A stretch of DNA of 27,588 nucleotides from an uncultured bacterium (GTDB taxonomy: Bacteria; Bacillota; Clostridia; Oscillospirales; Oscillospiraceae), in contig CANASS010000027.1 of NCBI GenBank assembly GCA_947364395.1, positions 1 to 27,588 on the forward strand. The letters are read 5' to 3'. The position numbers were made by a program, and so were the translations under genes. Positions 7,094 through 13,666 of the stretch are shown piece by piece (position 1 is the stretch's first letter; every line of letters begins with the position of its first letter). The notes under the pieces are model-generated. The model ran no database searches, was not told where the DNA came from, and saw only the letters and a list, made by a program, of their open reading frames with translations.

Positions 7094-7121
7094 TGTAAGC
7101 ATATTGTAACCATTTTGTAAC
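7094..7121. promoter_or_regulatory. Three phased TGTAAC-type repeats, WalR-like (or PhoP-like) operator
   Basis: TGTAAG at 7094, TGTAAC at 7105 and TGTAAC at 7116 are each separated by exactly five bases, a full match to TGTWAH-N5-TGTWAH except for G at the last base of the first unit. The repeats overlap the -10 and spacer of the hydrolase promoter. Position and phase match the operator of the neighbouring paralogue. Confidence 0.65.
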
Positions 7122-7131
7122 TGTCCGGCAA
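7103..7131 (-). promoter_or_regulatory. Promoter of the second wall hydrolase
   Basis: TTGCCG (7126-7131) and TACAAT (7103-7108) are spaced by 17 bases on the minus strand, about 33 bases upstream of the start codon. The -10 coincides with the middle TGTAAC operator unit. Confidence 0.55.
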
Positions 7132-7167
7132 GGCACAATAGCTGGAAGCCCAGGGGGGATATTCCAG

Positions 7168-7207
7168 AAAAAGGCCGCCCGCCTCCAAACAGGAGACGGA
7201 CGGCCTT
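7168..7207 (-). terminator. Terminator after the TSCPD-domain gene
   Basis: On the minus strand AAGGCCG-CCG-CTCC pairs with GGAG-CGG-CGGCCTT through two one-base mismatches and is followed by TTTTTC. It lies about 57 bases past the stop at 7264 and closes the 7264-8320 transcript. Confidence 0.75.
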
Positions 7208-7263
7208 CTACAGGTCCTTCATTTAATAGATTTTTCCGCCTTCGCACAGCTATCCATAAGCCA

Positions 7264-7512
7264 TCAGGCGCGGGCGGACTTCAGCGCCTGGGCCAGCTGG
7301 TCCGGGCAGGAGGTGGGCTTCATGCCGCAGCGGATGCCCTCCATCCGGGCAATGGCGTCCTCCACGGCCATCCCCCTCAGCAGGGAGCTGATGCCCTGTA
7401 AATTACCGGAGCAGCCACCCATTACTCGGACGGCCTGGATCACACCGTCCTCCACGTCAATCTCCATGCCTCGGGAGCACACCCCTTTGGGGCTGTATTT
7501 GATGGTTTCCAA
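7264..7512 (-). CDS. TSCPD-domain protein (TIGR03905-like)
   Basis: This 82-residue protein begins at a TTG (METIKYSPKGVCSRG). It contains GGCSGNLQGISSLLRGM and ends its conserved part with GMKPTSCPDQLAQAL, whose TSCPD motif names the family. TSCPD domains occur alone and at the C-terminus of some ribonucleotide reductases; the function of the stand-alone form is unknown. AAAGGGGAA lies upstream of the TTG at acceptable spacing, and a longer in-frame reading into the upstream gene is unlike the family. It follows the preceding stop by 16 bases, so it is the second gene of a two-gene operon. Confidence 0.82.
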   Translation of the reverse strand: METIKYSPKGVCSRGMEIDVEDGVIQAVRVMGGCSGNLQGISSLLRGMAVEDAIARMEGIRCGMKPTSCPDQLAQALKSARA

Positions 7513-7528
7513 TGGTATCTTCCCCTTT

Positions 7529-8320
7529 CTATAAAATAATGAGTCCGTACATCTCGGACATTCGGTCCAGCTCCGCCTGACCGATCTCCCCCGTGCCGTC
7601 GTAAAACGCCCGGCCCTGGTACACCCGCAGGGCACATTCCAGCAGCTCCGGCACGTCCGACCGCAGGCAAAGCGCTTTGCGGACGGCATACTGGTGCTGA
7701 GCGAATATGTCCACGTCGTCCTGGCTCTGTATGGCAATTTTTACCGCCCCCACCGGGTCGTCCTCGGCGGCAATGATGTCCTCCAGCAGGTCGGGGCCGC
7801 ACTCCAGCTCCTCCCCCACGTCGATGGTTCGGCGGATGAAGCAGGGATCGGTGACGGTGGCGCAGGGGATGGCGTCCGGGTCCCGGGGGACCGGCTCATA
7901 GGGCCAGGGGACCAGCTCCTTTCCCCGCACCTGGAACAGGGGCGCACGGGCGTAGGCGGCCAGGCCGGCCAGCACCTCTCCGGCGGCCTCCTGGGGACAC
8001 TCCACCCCAAAGGCCGCGGCCCCCATCCCCTCGCACACAAACAGGGCGGCCAGCATGTCCACCCGGGTGGGAGAACAGCCGTCCTCATCGCACACCCAGC
8101 TCACCCAGGGTCCGCCGCAGTTCAGTTTTTTTGCCGCCAGAAGAGCGGCGCGGCACTCGGCCATGGTGGTCATGCCCCGGATCAAGACGGGACCCTCCCC
8201 AGGCTCAAGCCGGACCCGGTAGGCCGCCGCCAGCTCCTCAAAGCCGCACTCCCCCGCCGGGGCCACGTCCAGCCCCAGGGGCTCCAGCACTTGCCGGAAT
8301 ATGGGCACAGAAGCGTCCAT
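7529..8320 (-). CDS. Unrecognised protein resembling vestigial methionine-synthase domains
   Basis: I do not recognise this 263-residue protein as a named family, but two parts read like pieces of MetH. Residues about 45-135 follow the pattern of the homocysteine S-methyltransferase barrel (MTTMAECRAALLAAKKL, then a DEDGCSPTRVDMLAAL stretch and GMGAAAFGVECP). Residues about 220-263 follow the end pattern of a pterin-binding barrel strand (LCLRSDVPELLECALRVYQG, then YDGTGE, then MYGLIIL). The zinc ligands expected in the homocysteine domain are not visible, and both domains look incomplete, so methyltransfer seems unlikely. The TATAAT promoter at 8373-8401 serves it. AAGGAG lies about 15 bases before the ATG, longer than ideal, so the start is not certain. 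Confidence 0.7.
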   Translation of the reverse strand: MDASVPIFRQVLEPLGLDVAPAGECGFEELAAAYRVRLEPGEGPVLIRGMTTMAECRAALLAAKKLNCGGPWVSWVCDEDGCSPTRVDMLAALFVCEGMGAAAFGVECPQEAAGEVLAGLAAYARAPLFQVRGKELVPWPYEPVPRDPDAIPCATVTDPCFIRRTIDVGEELECGPDLLEDIIAAEDDPVGAVKIAIQSQDDVDIFAQHQYAVRKALCLRSDVPELLECALRVYQGRAFYDGTGEIGQAELDRMSEMYGLIIL

Positions 8321-8372
8321 GATACAGCTTCACAGCTCCTTTTCAAAAAATGATGTACCTCAGGATGGCGAT

Positions 8373-8401
8373 ATTATAACAGACGCCGGGAAAAATGGCA
8401 A
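8373..8401 (-). promoter_or_regulatory. Sigma-A promoter of the 7529-8320 operon
   Basis: TTGCCA (8396-8401) and TATAAT (8373-8378) are spaced by 17 bases on the minus strand, about 53 bases upstream of the start at 8320. It is divergent from the promoter at 8441-8469. Confidence 0.8.
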
Positions 8402-8440
8402 GTACATTGTCCTTCCCGCAAATCCCTCCTGCCAATTTCC

Positions 8441-8469
8441 TTTACAAACTTCGACGCAATTGTTATAAT
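8441..8469 (+). promoter_or_regulatory. Sigma-A promoter of the DUF3048 lipoprotein gene
   Basis: TTTACA (8441-8446) and TATAAT (8464-8469) are spaced by 17 bases on the plus strand, about 52 bases upstream of the ATG at 8521. Confidence 0.82.
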
Positions 8470-8520
8470 ATGCCTGTACCCACCCGCCTGCCTGCGGGAG
8501 CGATTGGAGGAGGAAACGCC

Positions 8521-9609
8521 ATGAAGCGTACAATCTGTCTGTTTTTTGCCCTGTCCCTTCTGTTTCTCGCCGGGTGTCACAGCGAGGAGCCCGCGCCCTC
8601 CGTGCCGCCAGCGACGCCCACTCCCACCGCCGCCCCGCCGGAGAGCAGGGCCCCCCTCCCCACGCCCAGCCCAGCCCCCGCCTTTTACCACCCCCTCACC
8701 GGCGTTCCCTGCCGGGAGGACCTGTCGGGCAAAAAACCGGCGGCGGTGATGCTCAACAATCTGAAAACCGCCCTGCCCCAGCAGGGCAACAGCCAGGCGG
8801 ATATCATTTACGAGCTGCTGGCGGAGGGCGGCATCACCCGGATGCTGGCGGTGTACCAGGACCCCTCTCAGCTGGGCCTCATCGGCTCGGTGCGCTCCGC
8901 GCGGCAGTATTACTGGGAGATCGCCCAGGGCCATGACGCGGTGTTCATCCATGCCGGAGGCAGCCCGGAGTTTTACAATAACAAAAACAGCCAGGGATTT
9001 TTTACCGTGGACGGGGTTAACGGCTACTACTCCAGCCAGGACGCCGGAATGTTCTGGCGGGACCGGGACCGGGTCGCCGGCCACTACTACGATTTTGAGC
9101 ACTCCCTGCTCACCTCCGGCCAGGCCATTACGGACATGATGGCCGCGCAGGAGCTGGAGGAGCACAGCGGGGGCTACGCCTATGAGATGGCCTTTGTCGA
9201 TGGATACGCCCCCGCCGTGGGTGAAAGCGCCGACACCATCACCGTCCCCTTCTCCAGCTACAAAACCGGGGTGTTCCGCTACGACGTTCTCAGCGGCCTC
9301 TACAATGTGGAGGAGTACGGCGAGCCCTACATAGACGGCAACGACGGAAGCCAGGTGGCGGTGACCAACCTGCTGGTGCTCCAGACCACCTACGTGGTCC
9401 AGGACAACGCGGGACGGGTCAAGGTGGACCTGAGCGCCGGAAACGGCTGGTTTGCCTGCTGCGGGCGGATCATCCCCATCAAGTGGGAGAAGGGCGGTTC
9501 CAACGATCAGTTCCGCTACTTCACCGAGGACGGCGCCCCGCTGGCCCTGGGCCAGGGGAAGAGCTACGTGTGCGTCATCCCCACCAGCCGGTCCATCTCG
9601 GTGGAGTAA
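8521..9609 (+). CDS. DUF3048 domain-containing lipoprotein (YerB-like)
   Basis: This 362-residue lipoprotein has a type II signal peptide with lipobox LAGC ending at residue 19, then a Pro/Thr/Ala-rich linker (about 22-55) that would span part of the wall. The rest is a DUF3048 protein, as in B. subtilis YerB: it opens HPLTGVPCREDLSGKKPAAVMLNN, with the conserved DIIYELLAEGGITRMLAVY and GSVRSARQYY segments. The second half (VPFSSYKTGVFRYD onward) is the C-terminal domain usually seen with it. The function of the family is unknown, and it acts outside the membrane. GGAGGAGG lies before the ATG at 8521; an upstream in-frame extension would pass through the promoter and is rejected. Confidence 0.9.
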   Translation: MKRTICLFFALSLLFLAGCHSEEPAPSVPPATPTPTAAPPESRAPLPTPSPAPAFYHPLTGVPCREDLSGKKPAAVMLNNLKTALPQQGNSQADIIYELLAEGGITRMLAVYQDPSQLGLIGSVRSARQYYWEIAQGHDAVFIHAGGSPEFYNNKNSQGFFTVDGVNGYYSSQDAGMFWRDRDRVAGHYYDFEHSLLTSGQAITDMMAAQELEEHSGGYAYEMAFVDGYAPAVGESADTITVPFSSYKTGVFRYDVLSGLYNVEEYGEPYIDGNDGSQVAVTNLLVLQTTYVVQDNAGRVKVDLSAGNGWFACCGRIIPIKWEKGGSNDQFRYFTEDGAPLALGQGKSYVCVIPTSRSISVE

Positions 9610-9727
9610 GCCCCATATTTGTCAAAAAAATTTCCAGCATAGCGCTTTTTTCCGTGCGCAAACTACCTCCGTGAGAAAAAACGGACGGAGTAGAGACGCT
9701 CTTCCCCGTCCAAAGGAGGTTCGTACC

Positions 9728-9946
9728 GTGTTCCTGGATAAGATCGCCCTGACGCTGGCCATCATCGGCGGGCTGAACTGGGGGTCCGTCGGGCTGTTCA
9801 ATTTTGACCTGGTGGCCTTTATCTCCGGCGGCCCCGGCACCTGGCTGGCCAGGATTATCTACACCCTGGTGGGCTTGGCGGCCCTGTGGTGTCTGACCCT
9901 GCTCTTCCGCACCGAGGACAGCCATTTCCGGCACAGCCACGCCTGA
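9728..9946 (+). CDS. DUF378 small membrane protein
   Basis: This 72-residue protein starts at GTG, with AAAGGAGG eight bases upstream, a strong ribosome binding site that decides the start. It has two membrane segments (about residues 5-30 and 38-60) and the GGLNWGSVGLF motif typical of the DUF378 family, with a short His-rich tail (FRHSHA). The family is widespread in Firmicutes; its function is unknown. It lies 118 bases after the DUF3048 gene with no convincing promoter of its own in between, and ends just before the bidirectional terminator, so the two may be co-transcribed. Confidence 0.88.
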   Translation: MFLDKIALTLAIIGGLNWGSVGLFNFDLVAFISGGPGTWLARIIYTLVGLAALWCLTLLFRTEDSHFRHSHA

Positions 9947-9954
9947 CAAGACGT

Positions 9955-9989
9955 AAAAATTCCCGGCGCTGTCAGCGCCGGGAATTTTT
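9955..9989. terminator. Bidirectional Rho-independent terminator
   Basis: A perfect 16-bp stem (AAAAATTCCCGGCGCT paired with its complement, loop GTC) is flanked by A- and T-runs, so it works in both directions. It separates the convergent DUF378 and phosphoesterase genes; the stop codon of the latter lies at its right edge. Confidence 0.93.
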
Positions 9990-10446
9990 ATTTCAGTTCC
10001 GTGCGGAATTTTCCATCGGACACTATGACCACCCCGTAGCCCGCCCGGTTGTGGATTCCCCCGGCGGTGCCGGGATTGAATAGCCATACCCCGCGGTCCG
10101 GCATATTCAGCCCCTCGTGGGTATGGCCAAAGCAGGCCACATTTACCCCCTTCTCCCTGGCGGCCTGGGCCAGCCGGTCCGTACCGCTCTTCACCCCGTA
10201 GCGGTGGCCATGGGTGAGCAGGAACTTTACCCCTCCGGCCTCCACAATGAGCTCGTCCGGGGCGCTGTCCCAATCGCAGTTGCCCTTCACCAGCTCCATA
10301 GGCAGGTCAGGGTAGGCGTCCATCAGGGCCTGGCCGTCCCGGTAGTTATCCCCCAGGAAAAAAACCCGCTGGGGCCGCTCCTGCTCCAGGGCGTCCAGCA
10401 TGGCTCCAAGCCGCCCGTGAGAATCGGAAAACACTAAAATCTTCAT
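9988..10446 (-). CDS. YfcE/MJ0936-type metallophosphoesterase
   Basis: This is a 152-residue calcineurin-fold phosphodiesterase. The metal-binding motifs are all present in order: FSDSHG, LGDNYRD, KGNCD, LTHGHRYG and FGHTHEG. Family members hydrolyse phosphodiesters with Mn or similar metals, but the natural substrate is usually unknown. I choose the ATG at 10446 (MKILVFSDSHG) because the family starts there; an in-frame ATG and a GTG lie 12 and 9 bases further upstream, and GGAAGGA sits directly against the first of them. It is a single gene, read away from the three-gene operon at 10503. Confidence 0.88.
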   Translation of the reverse strand: MKILVFSDSHGRLGAMLDALEQERPQRVFFLGDNYRDGQALMDAYPDLPMELVKGNCDWDSAPDELIVEAGGVKFLLTHGHRYGVKSGTDRLAQAAREKGVNVACFGHTHEGLNMPDRGVWLFNPGTAGGIHNRAGYGVVIVSDGKFRTELK

Positions 10447-10450
10447 ATTG

Positions 10451-10479
10451 GTCACCATTCCTTCCCGCGCACATATACT
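10451..10479 (+). promoter_or_regulatory. Possible sporulation (sigma-E/K-like) promoter
   Basis: CATATACT at 10472-10479 matches seven of eight positions of the B. subtilis sigma-E -10 consensus CATACAMT. Thirteen bases upstream GTCACCAT matches five of eight positions of GTCATATT. No good sigma-A element is seen here. The match is suggestive only, since consensus elements are short and come from a distant relative. Confidence 0.3.
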
Positions 10480-10502
10480 GTCAGTGAACGGAGGGATTAC
10501 CT

Positions 10503-10763
10503 ATGCCGAATTTTGACGAAGTGCTCAAGGGAAAAGAGGCCAGCCGCCTCATGAAGGACCCGTCCAAGCTGGAAAAGCTGCGGGACGCGCCGGAGACGCA
10601 AAAAATATTTTCTATGCTCAGCCAGAGCGCCGGAGACCTGGAGTCGGCGGCGGAACGGGCCGCCCGGGGCGACGCCGCCCAGCTGACCGACGCCATCCGC
10701 CAGCTGATGCGGGACCCCGAGGGGGTCCGGCTCATCCAGAAAATGAAGGAAAATTTGAAGTAA
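10503..10763 (+). CDS. Small helical protein of unknown function, first gene of a three-gene operon
   Basis: This 86-residue protein is predicted soluble and largely helical, with many charged residues, no cysteine, no signal peptide and no membrane segment. It begins MPNFDEVLKGKEASRLMKDP and ends QKMKENLK. GGAGGG stands seven bases before the ATG. I do not recognise a family. It is followed after 44 bases by a second unknown gene with a related small helical C-terminal region, and then by a membrane protein. A weak sporulation-type promoter lies upstream. Confidence 0.8.
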   Translation: MPNFDEVLKGKEASRLMKDPSKLEKLRDAPETQKIFSMLSQSAGDLESAAERAARGDAAQLTDAIRQLMRDPEGVRLIQKMKENLK

Positions 10764-10807
10764 GCAGCCGCATTGATCTTTAAACATGCCGGCCGGGAGG
10801 TGAAGCC

Positions 10808-11284
10808 ATGAGCGAGCTGGAGGAAAAACTGGAAAATATCCTGGGCAACCCCCAGGCCATGGCGCAGATCATGTCCCTGGCCCAGTCCCTGAACGGGGGC
10901 GGCTCAAATCAAGCGGCTCCGGAGCAAACCCCGCCCCAGGACCCGCCCCAAAACGAGCCGTCTCCCCAGGATGGGAGCGGGCCGCAGGCTGCGGACACCC
11001 CTCCCCCGGCGGCCCCCGCCCTGTCTATGGGCGGGCTGGAGGGCATGCTGGGGGCGCTGGGGGGGCTGGACATGAACACCCTGTCCGCCGCCGCCGGACT
11101 CATCGGTCAGTTCGCCGACGGGGGCGACGACAAGCGGACCGCCCTGCTCAACGCCCTGCGGCCATTCGTGCGGGAGGAGCGGTACGCCAAGCTGGACAAG
11201 GCGATCCAGATCGCCAAGCTGTCCCGGCTGATCCGCTCAGGGCTGGACCTGTTCCGCGCCCGCAAGGAGGCCGGCCATGTATAA
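10808..11284 (+). CDS. Unrecognised helical protein with Pro/Gln-rich linker
   Basis: This 158-residue protein has three parts: an N-terminal helix (MSELEEKLENILGNPQAMAQ, to about residue 32), a disordered Pro/Gln/Gly linker (about 33-75), and a C-terminal helical part (about 76-158) with GGLEGMLGALGGL, then DKRTALLNALRPFVREERYAKLDKAI and a basic end. There is no signal peptide. GGGAGGTGA precedes the ATG. Its last 8 bases overlap the start of the next gene, so translation is probably coupled. The function is unknown. Clustering with a membrane protein suggests a membrane-associated complex, but this is inference. Confidence 0.8.
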   Translation: MSELEEKLENILGNPQAMAQIMSLAQSLNGGGSNQAAPEQTPPQDPPQNEPSPQDGSGPQAADTPPPAAPALSMGGLEGMLGALGGLDMNTLSAAAGLIGQFADGGDDKRTALLNALRPFVREERYAKLDKAIQIAKLSRLIRSGLDLFRARKEAGHV

Positions 11285-11663
11285 CCGCTATTTAGATGAC
11301 AACAGCTTTGTCCTGCTGGACCCCGAGCCCCAGGCCGGTCCCAGCCAGCCCCGGCAGAGCCAGCCTCATCACGGCTTCAGCCAGCCCCAGGGCCAGCGCC
11401 CCGGTAATTGGCAGCGCCCCCCTCAGCCGGTCCACTCCAAAAACGACCTGGCGGGGGAGGTGGTCCGGGGGCTGGGACAGCTGCTGGACGGGGTGAAGCA
11501 GCACTTTTCCCTGGAAAAGTTCGACACCGGCGACATCCTGCTGGTGCTCATCATCCTCTTTCTCTACCTGGAGGATGGGGACAACCTGGAACTGGTCATC
11601 ACCCTGGGCCTGCTGCTCCTCTTGGGCCTGGGCGATGGGGAAAAGCAGGAAAAAACGGAGTGA
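11277..11663 (+). CDS. Unrecognised protein with C-terminal hydrophobic segments
   Basis: This 128-residue protein has a hydrophilic, Pro/Gln-rich N-terminal two thirds (about 1-80) and two hydrophobic segments close to the end (about 86-97 and 104-118), separated by an acidic EDGDN turn. This suggests a tail-anchored or hairpin membrane insertion with the N-terminal region on one side. AAGGAGG lies six bases before the ATG. It is the third gene of the 10503-11663 operon and overlaps its predecessor. Its TGA directly abuts the TAA of the convergent gene at 11664, with no base and no terminator between them. The function is unknown. Confidence 0.8.
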   Translation: MYNRYLDDNSFVLLDPEPQAGPSQPRQSQPHHGFSQPQGQRPGNWQRPPQPVHSKNDLAGEVVRGLGQLLDGVKQHFSLEKFDTGDILLVLIILFLYLEDGDNLELVITLGLLLLLGLGDGEKQEKTE

Positions 11664-12428
11664 TTACCGCCCCGGCTGGTACAACACCGTGCCGTCCGGC
11701 AGCGTAAACACCCCCTGAGTCTCATCCAGAGGGCTGACTACATCCCGGGCGGTCATGGAATAGGCCACGGCCCCGTCCTGCTCCATCTCCGCCGCCACCA
11801 GCAGGCCGCTGTGCACCGACACCCAATACCGCTCCGTACAGTTCGGGGCGGCCGTCCCCTCCACATAGACGCAGGGCTGGCCGTCCCGCTCCTCGTACCC
11901 GGCGGCGGTGATGGACTGCTTTTCCAGCGCCAGCACATCCTCATAGGTGAGCAGGCGCTGGGACAGGTCGGCGGCGCGCTCCACCGCCGGACCGGCGTAT
12001 ACCCGGCCCCCGTCGCCCTCGTACCACAGCCAAAGGGTGTCATCGCCCACGATGGAGTGCTCCACCGCGCCGGAGCTGAGGGTGGCGGAGGTGCGGGTCC
12101 ACCCGCCGTCCGCCCACACCTGGGCGGTCACCGTTCCCACAGACTGCCCCATGGAGAAATACTCCACCGCAACCGTCCGGCGGTAGCTCTCGTACCGCTC
12201 CAGGGAAGCGATAAGGCTCTGCACCGTCTGAGGGGTGACCTCCACCGCTACCCCCTCCGGCCAGCCGCTCTCCTCCCCAACCGGGTCCATGCTCTGGGAC
12301 GCGTTCGGGTCGGGCAGCTCCAGATGGGGGGTAGGGCTGAACAGGTTGAGGAAAAAGCTGTACAGCACCGCCGCCAGCACCACTACAATGATAATGACGG
12401 CCATCACCGTACGCTTTTTATCCTCCAA
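11664..12428 (-). CDS. Membrane-anchored extracytoplasmic protein of unknown function
   Basis: This 254-residue protein has one N-terminal membrane anchor (residues about 8-30, a run of Val/Ile/Ala/Leu after a basic MEDKKR start) and a soluble domain outside the cell. The body is rich in beta-strand patterns (WADGGWTRTSATLSS, LWLWYEGDGGRVY, RYWVSVHSGLLVAAEM), which loosely recalls LolA-like outer-surface folds. I do not assign a family. It starts at a TTG with GAGAGGGGG nine bases upstream; later in-frame GTG and ATG codons would remove the basic start of the anchor. It lies downstream of wecB with an 89-base gap, so it may be in its own transcript. Confidence 0.72.
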   Translation of the reverse strand: MEDKKRTVMAVIIIVVVLAAVLYSFFLNLFSPTPHLELPDPNASQSMDPVGEESGWPEGVAVEVTPQTVQSLIASLERYESYRRTVAVEYFSMGQSVGTVTAQVWADGGWTRTSATLSSGAVEHSIVGDDTLWLWYEGDGGRVYAGPAVERAADLSQRLLTYEDVLALEKQSITAAGYEERDGQPCVYVEGTAAPNCTERYWVSVHSGLLVAAEMEQDGAVAYSMTARDVVSPLDETQGVFTLPDGTVLYQPGR

Positions 12429-12461
12429 AACGCGGACCCCCTCTCCCCAAAATCAAAATCT

Positions 12462-12491
12462 GATATAATACGCCGCCTGCGCTCCGGGCAA
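12462..12491 (-). promoter_or_regulatory. Weak promoter-like region before the anchored protein gene
   Basis: On the minus strand TTGCCC (12486-12491) faces TATATC at a spacing of 18, or TATTAT at a spacing of 15. Both are poor. The region also contains the 13-mer AAAATCTGATATA (12455-12467), which recurs in the smc promoter palindrome at 25203-25215. Confidence 0.3.
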
Positions 12492-12517
12492 AAATTCATC
12501 AAACAGCGCCCGGACCG

Positions 12518-13666
12518 TCAGCTCTGAAAGGGCTCGGGCTGCTGGGGCCTCCGGCCAAAGTGGTACAAAATCCCGTCCGCGATGCGGCGGCAGGCCCTGC
12601 CGTCCCCATAGGGGTTGACGGCGCGGGCCATCTGCTGATAGGCGGCGGGTTCGTCCAGCAGCTCATCGGCCAGCTGGATGATCCTGTCGTAATCCACCCC
12701 GGCCAGCTTCACCGTTCCCGCCTCCACAGCCTCGGGACGCTCGGTTTCCCTGCGCAGGACAAGCACCGGCTTGCCCAGGGCGGGAGCTTCCTCCTGCAAG
12801 CCGCCGGAGTCGGTCATCACCAGATAGCTGCGGGCCATCAGATTGTGCATCTCCTCCACATCCAGCGGGGCGGTGAGATGTACGTTTCCGATGCCGTCCA
12901 GGTGCCGGTGGGCGCACTCCTGCACCGCCGGGCTGAGATGCACCGGGTAGACCAATTCCGTCTCCGGGTGGGTTTTGGCGATATGGGCCAGAGCGGACAT
13001 GATGTCCTCCATGGGCTGACCGTAGTTCTCCCGGCGATGGCAGGTGACCAGAATCACCTTTCTGCCCTCATAATCCAGCCGGTTCAAGCTGTCCTCGCCG
13101 AAGGAGAACTCCTTAACCACCGTGGTTTGGAGCGCGTCAATCACTGTATTGCCGGTGACGAACACCCCCCGGGCGACGCCCTCCGCCGCCAGATTGCGGC
13201 GGTTGGACTCGGTGGGGCAGAAATGGAGGTCCGCAAGCCGTCCTACCATGGAACGGTTCATCTCCTCCGGGAAGGGGGAATACTTGTCGCCGGTTCTCAA
13301 GCCTGCCTCCACGTGGCCAATGGCGATCTTCTGGTAGAAGGCCGCCAGCGCCCCGGCGAAGGTGGTGGAGGTGTCTCCGTGGACCAGCACCAGGTCGGGC
13401 CGCACCTGCCGGAACACTCCCTCCAAACCCAGCAGGCACTTGGCGGTGATGGTGGACAGGGTCTGGCTCTGCTCCATGATGTCCAGGTCGAACTCCGGGG
13501 TGATCTTGAAAATGTCCAGCACCGTGTCCAGCATCTGCCTGTGCTGCGCGGTGACGCAGCAGCAGCTCTCGAACTCCGGGCGGGCCTCCAGCTCCTTCAC
13601 CAGCGGCGCCATTTTGATGGCCTCCGGCCGGGTGCCGAATATGGTCATCACCTTCAGCTTATCCAT
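12518..13666 (-). CDS. wecB: UDP-N-acetylglucosamine 2-epimerase (non-hydrolysing)
   Basis: This 382-residue enzyme interconverts UDP-GlcNAc and UDP-ManNAc, a precursor of teichoic acids and other wall glycans. It opens MDKLKVMTIFGTRPEAIKMA and has the conserved HGDTSTTFAG, VEAGLRTGDKYSPFPEEMNR and DSGGLQEEAPALGKPVLVLR segments, with overall length as in MnaA/WecB. I choose the ATG at 13666; the in-frame extension to 13777 is unlike the family, and AGGGGAGAG lies upstream of the chosen start. Its first bases overlap the stop of the WecA/TagO-like gene by 8, so the two are coupled and probably act in one glycan pathway. Confidence 0.95.
   Translation of the reverse strand: MDKLKVMTIFGTRPEAIKMAPLVKELEARPEFESCCCVTAQHRQMLDTVLDIFKITPEFDLDIMEQSQTLSTITAKCLLGLEGVFRQVRPDLVLVHGDTSTTFAGALAAFYQKIAIGHVEAGLRTGDKYSPFPEEMNRSMVGRLADLHFCPTESNRRNLAAEGVARGVFVTGNTVIDALQTTVVKEFSFGEDSLNRLDYEGRKVILVTCHRRENYGQPMEDIMSALAHIAKTHPETELVYPVHLSPAVQECAHRHLDGIGNVHLTAPLDVEEMHNLMARSYLVMTDSGGLQEEAPALGKPVLVLRRETERPEAVEAGTVKLAGVDYDRIIQLADELLDEPAAYQQMARAVNPYGDGRACRRIADGILYHFGRRPQQPEPFQS

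Noticed and set aside
9663..9693. Imperfect hairpin between the DUF3048 and DUF378 genes
   Set aside because: The stem has a bulge and no T-run follows; it is too weak to call a terminator or riboswitch.
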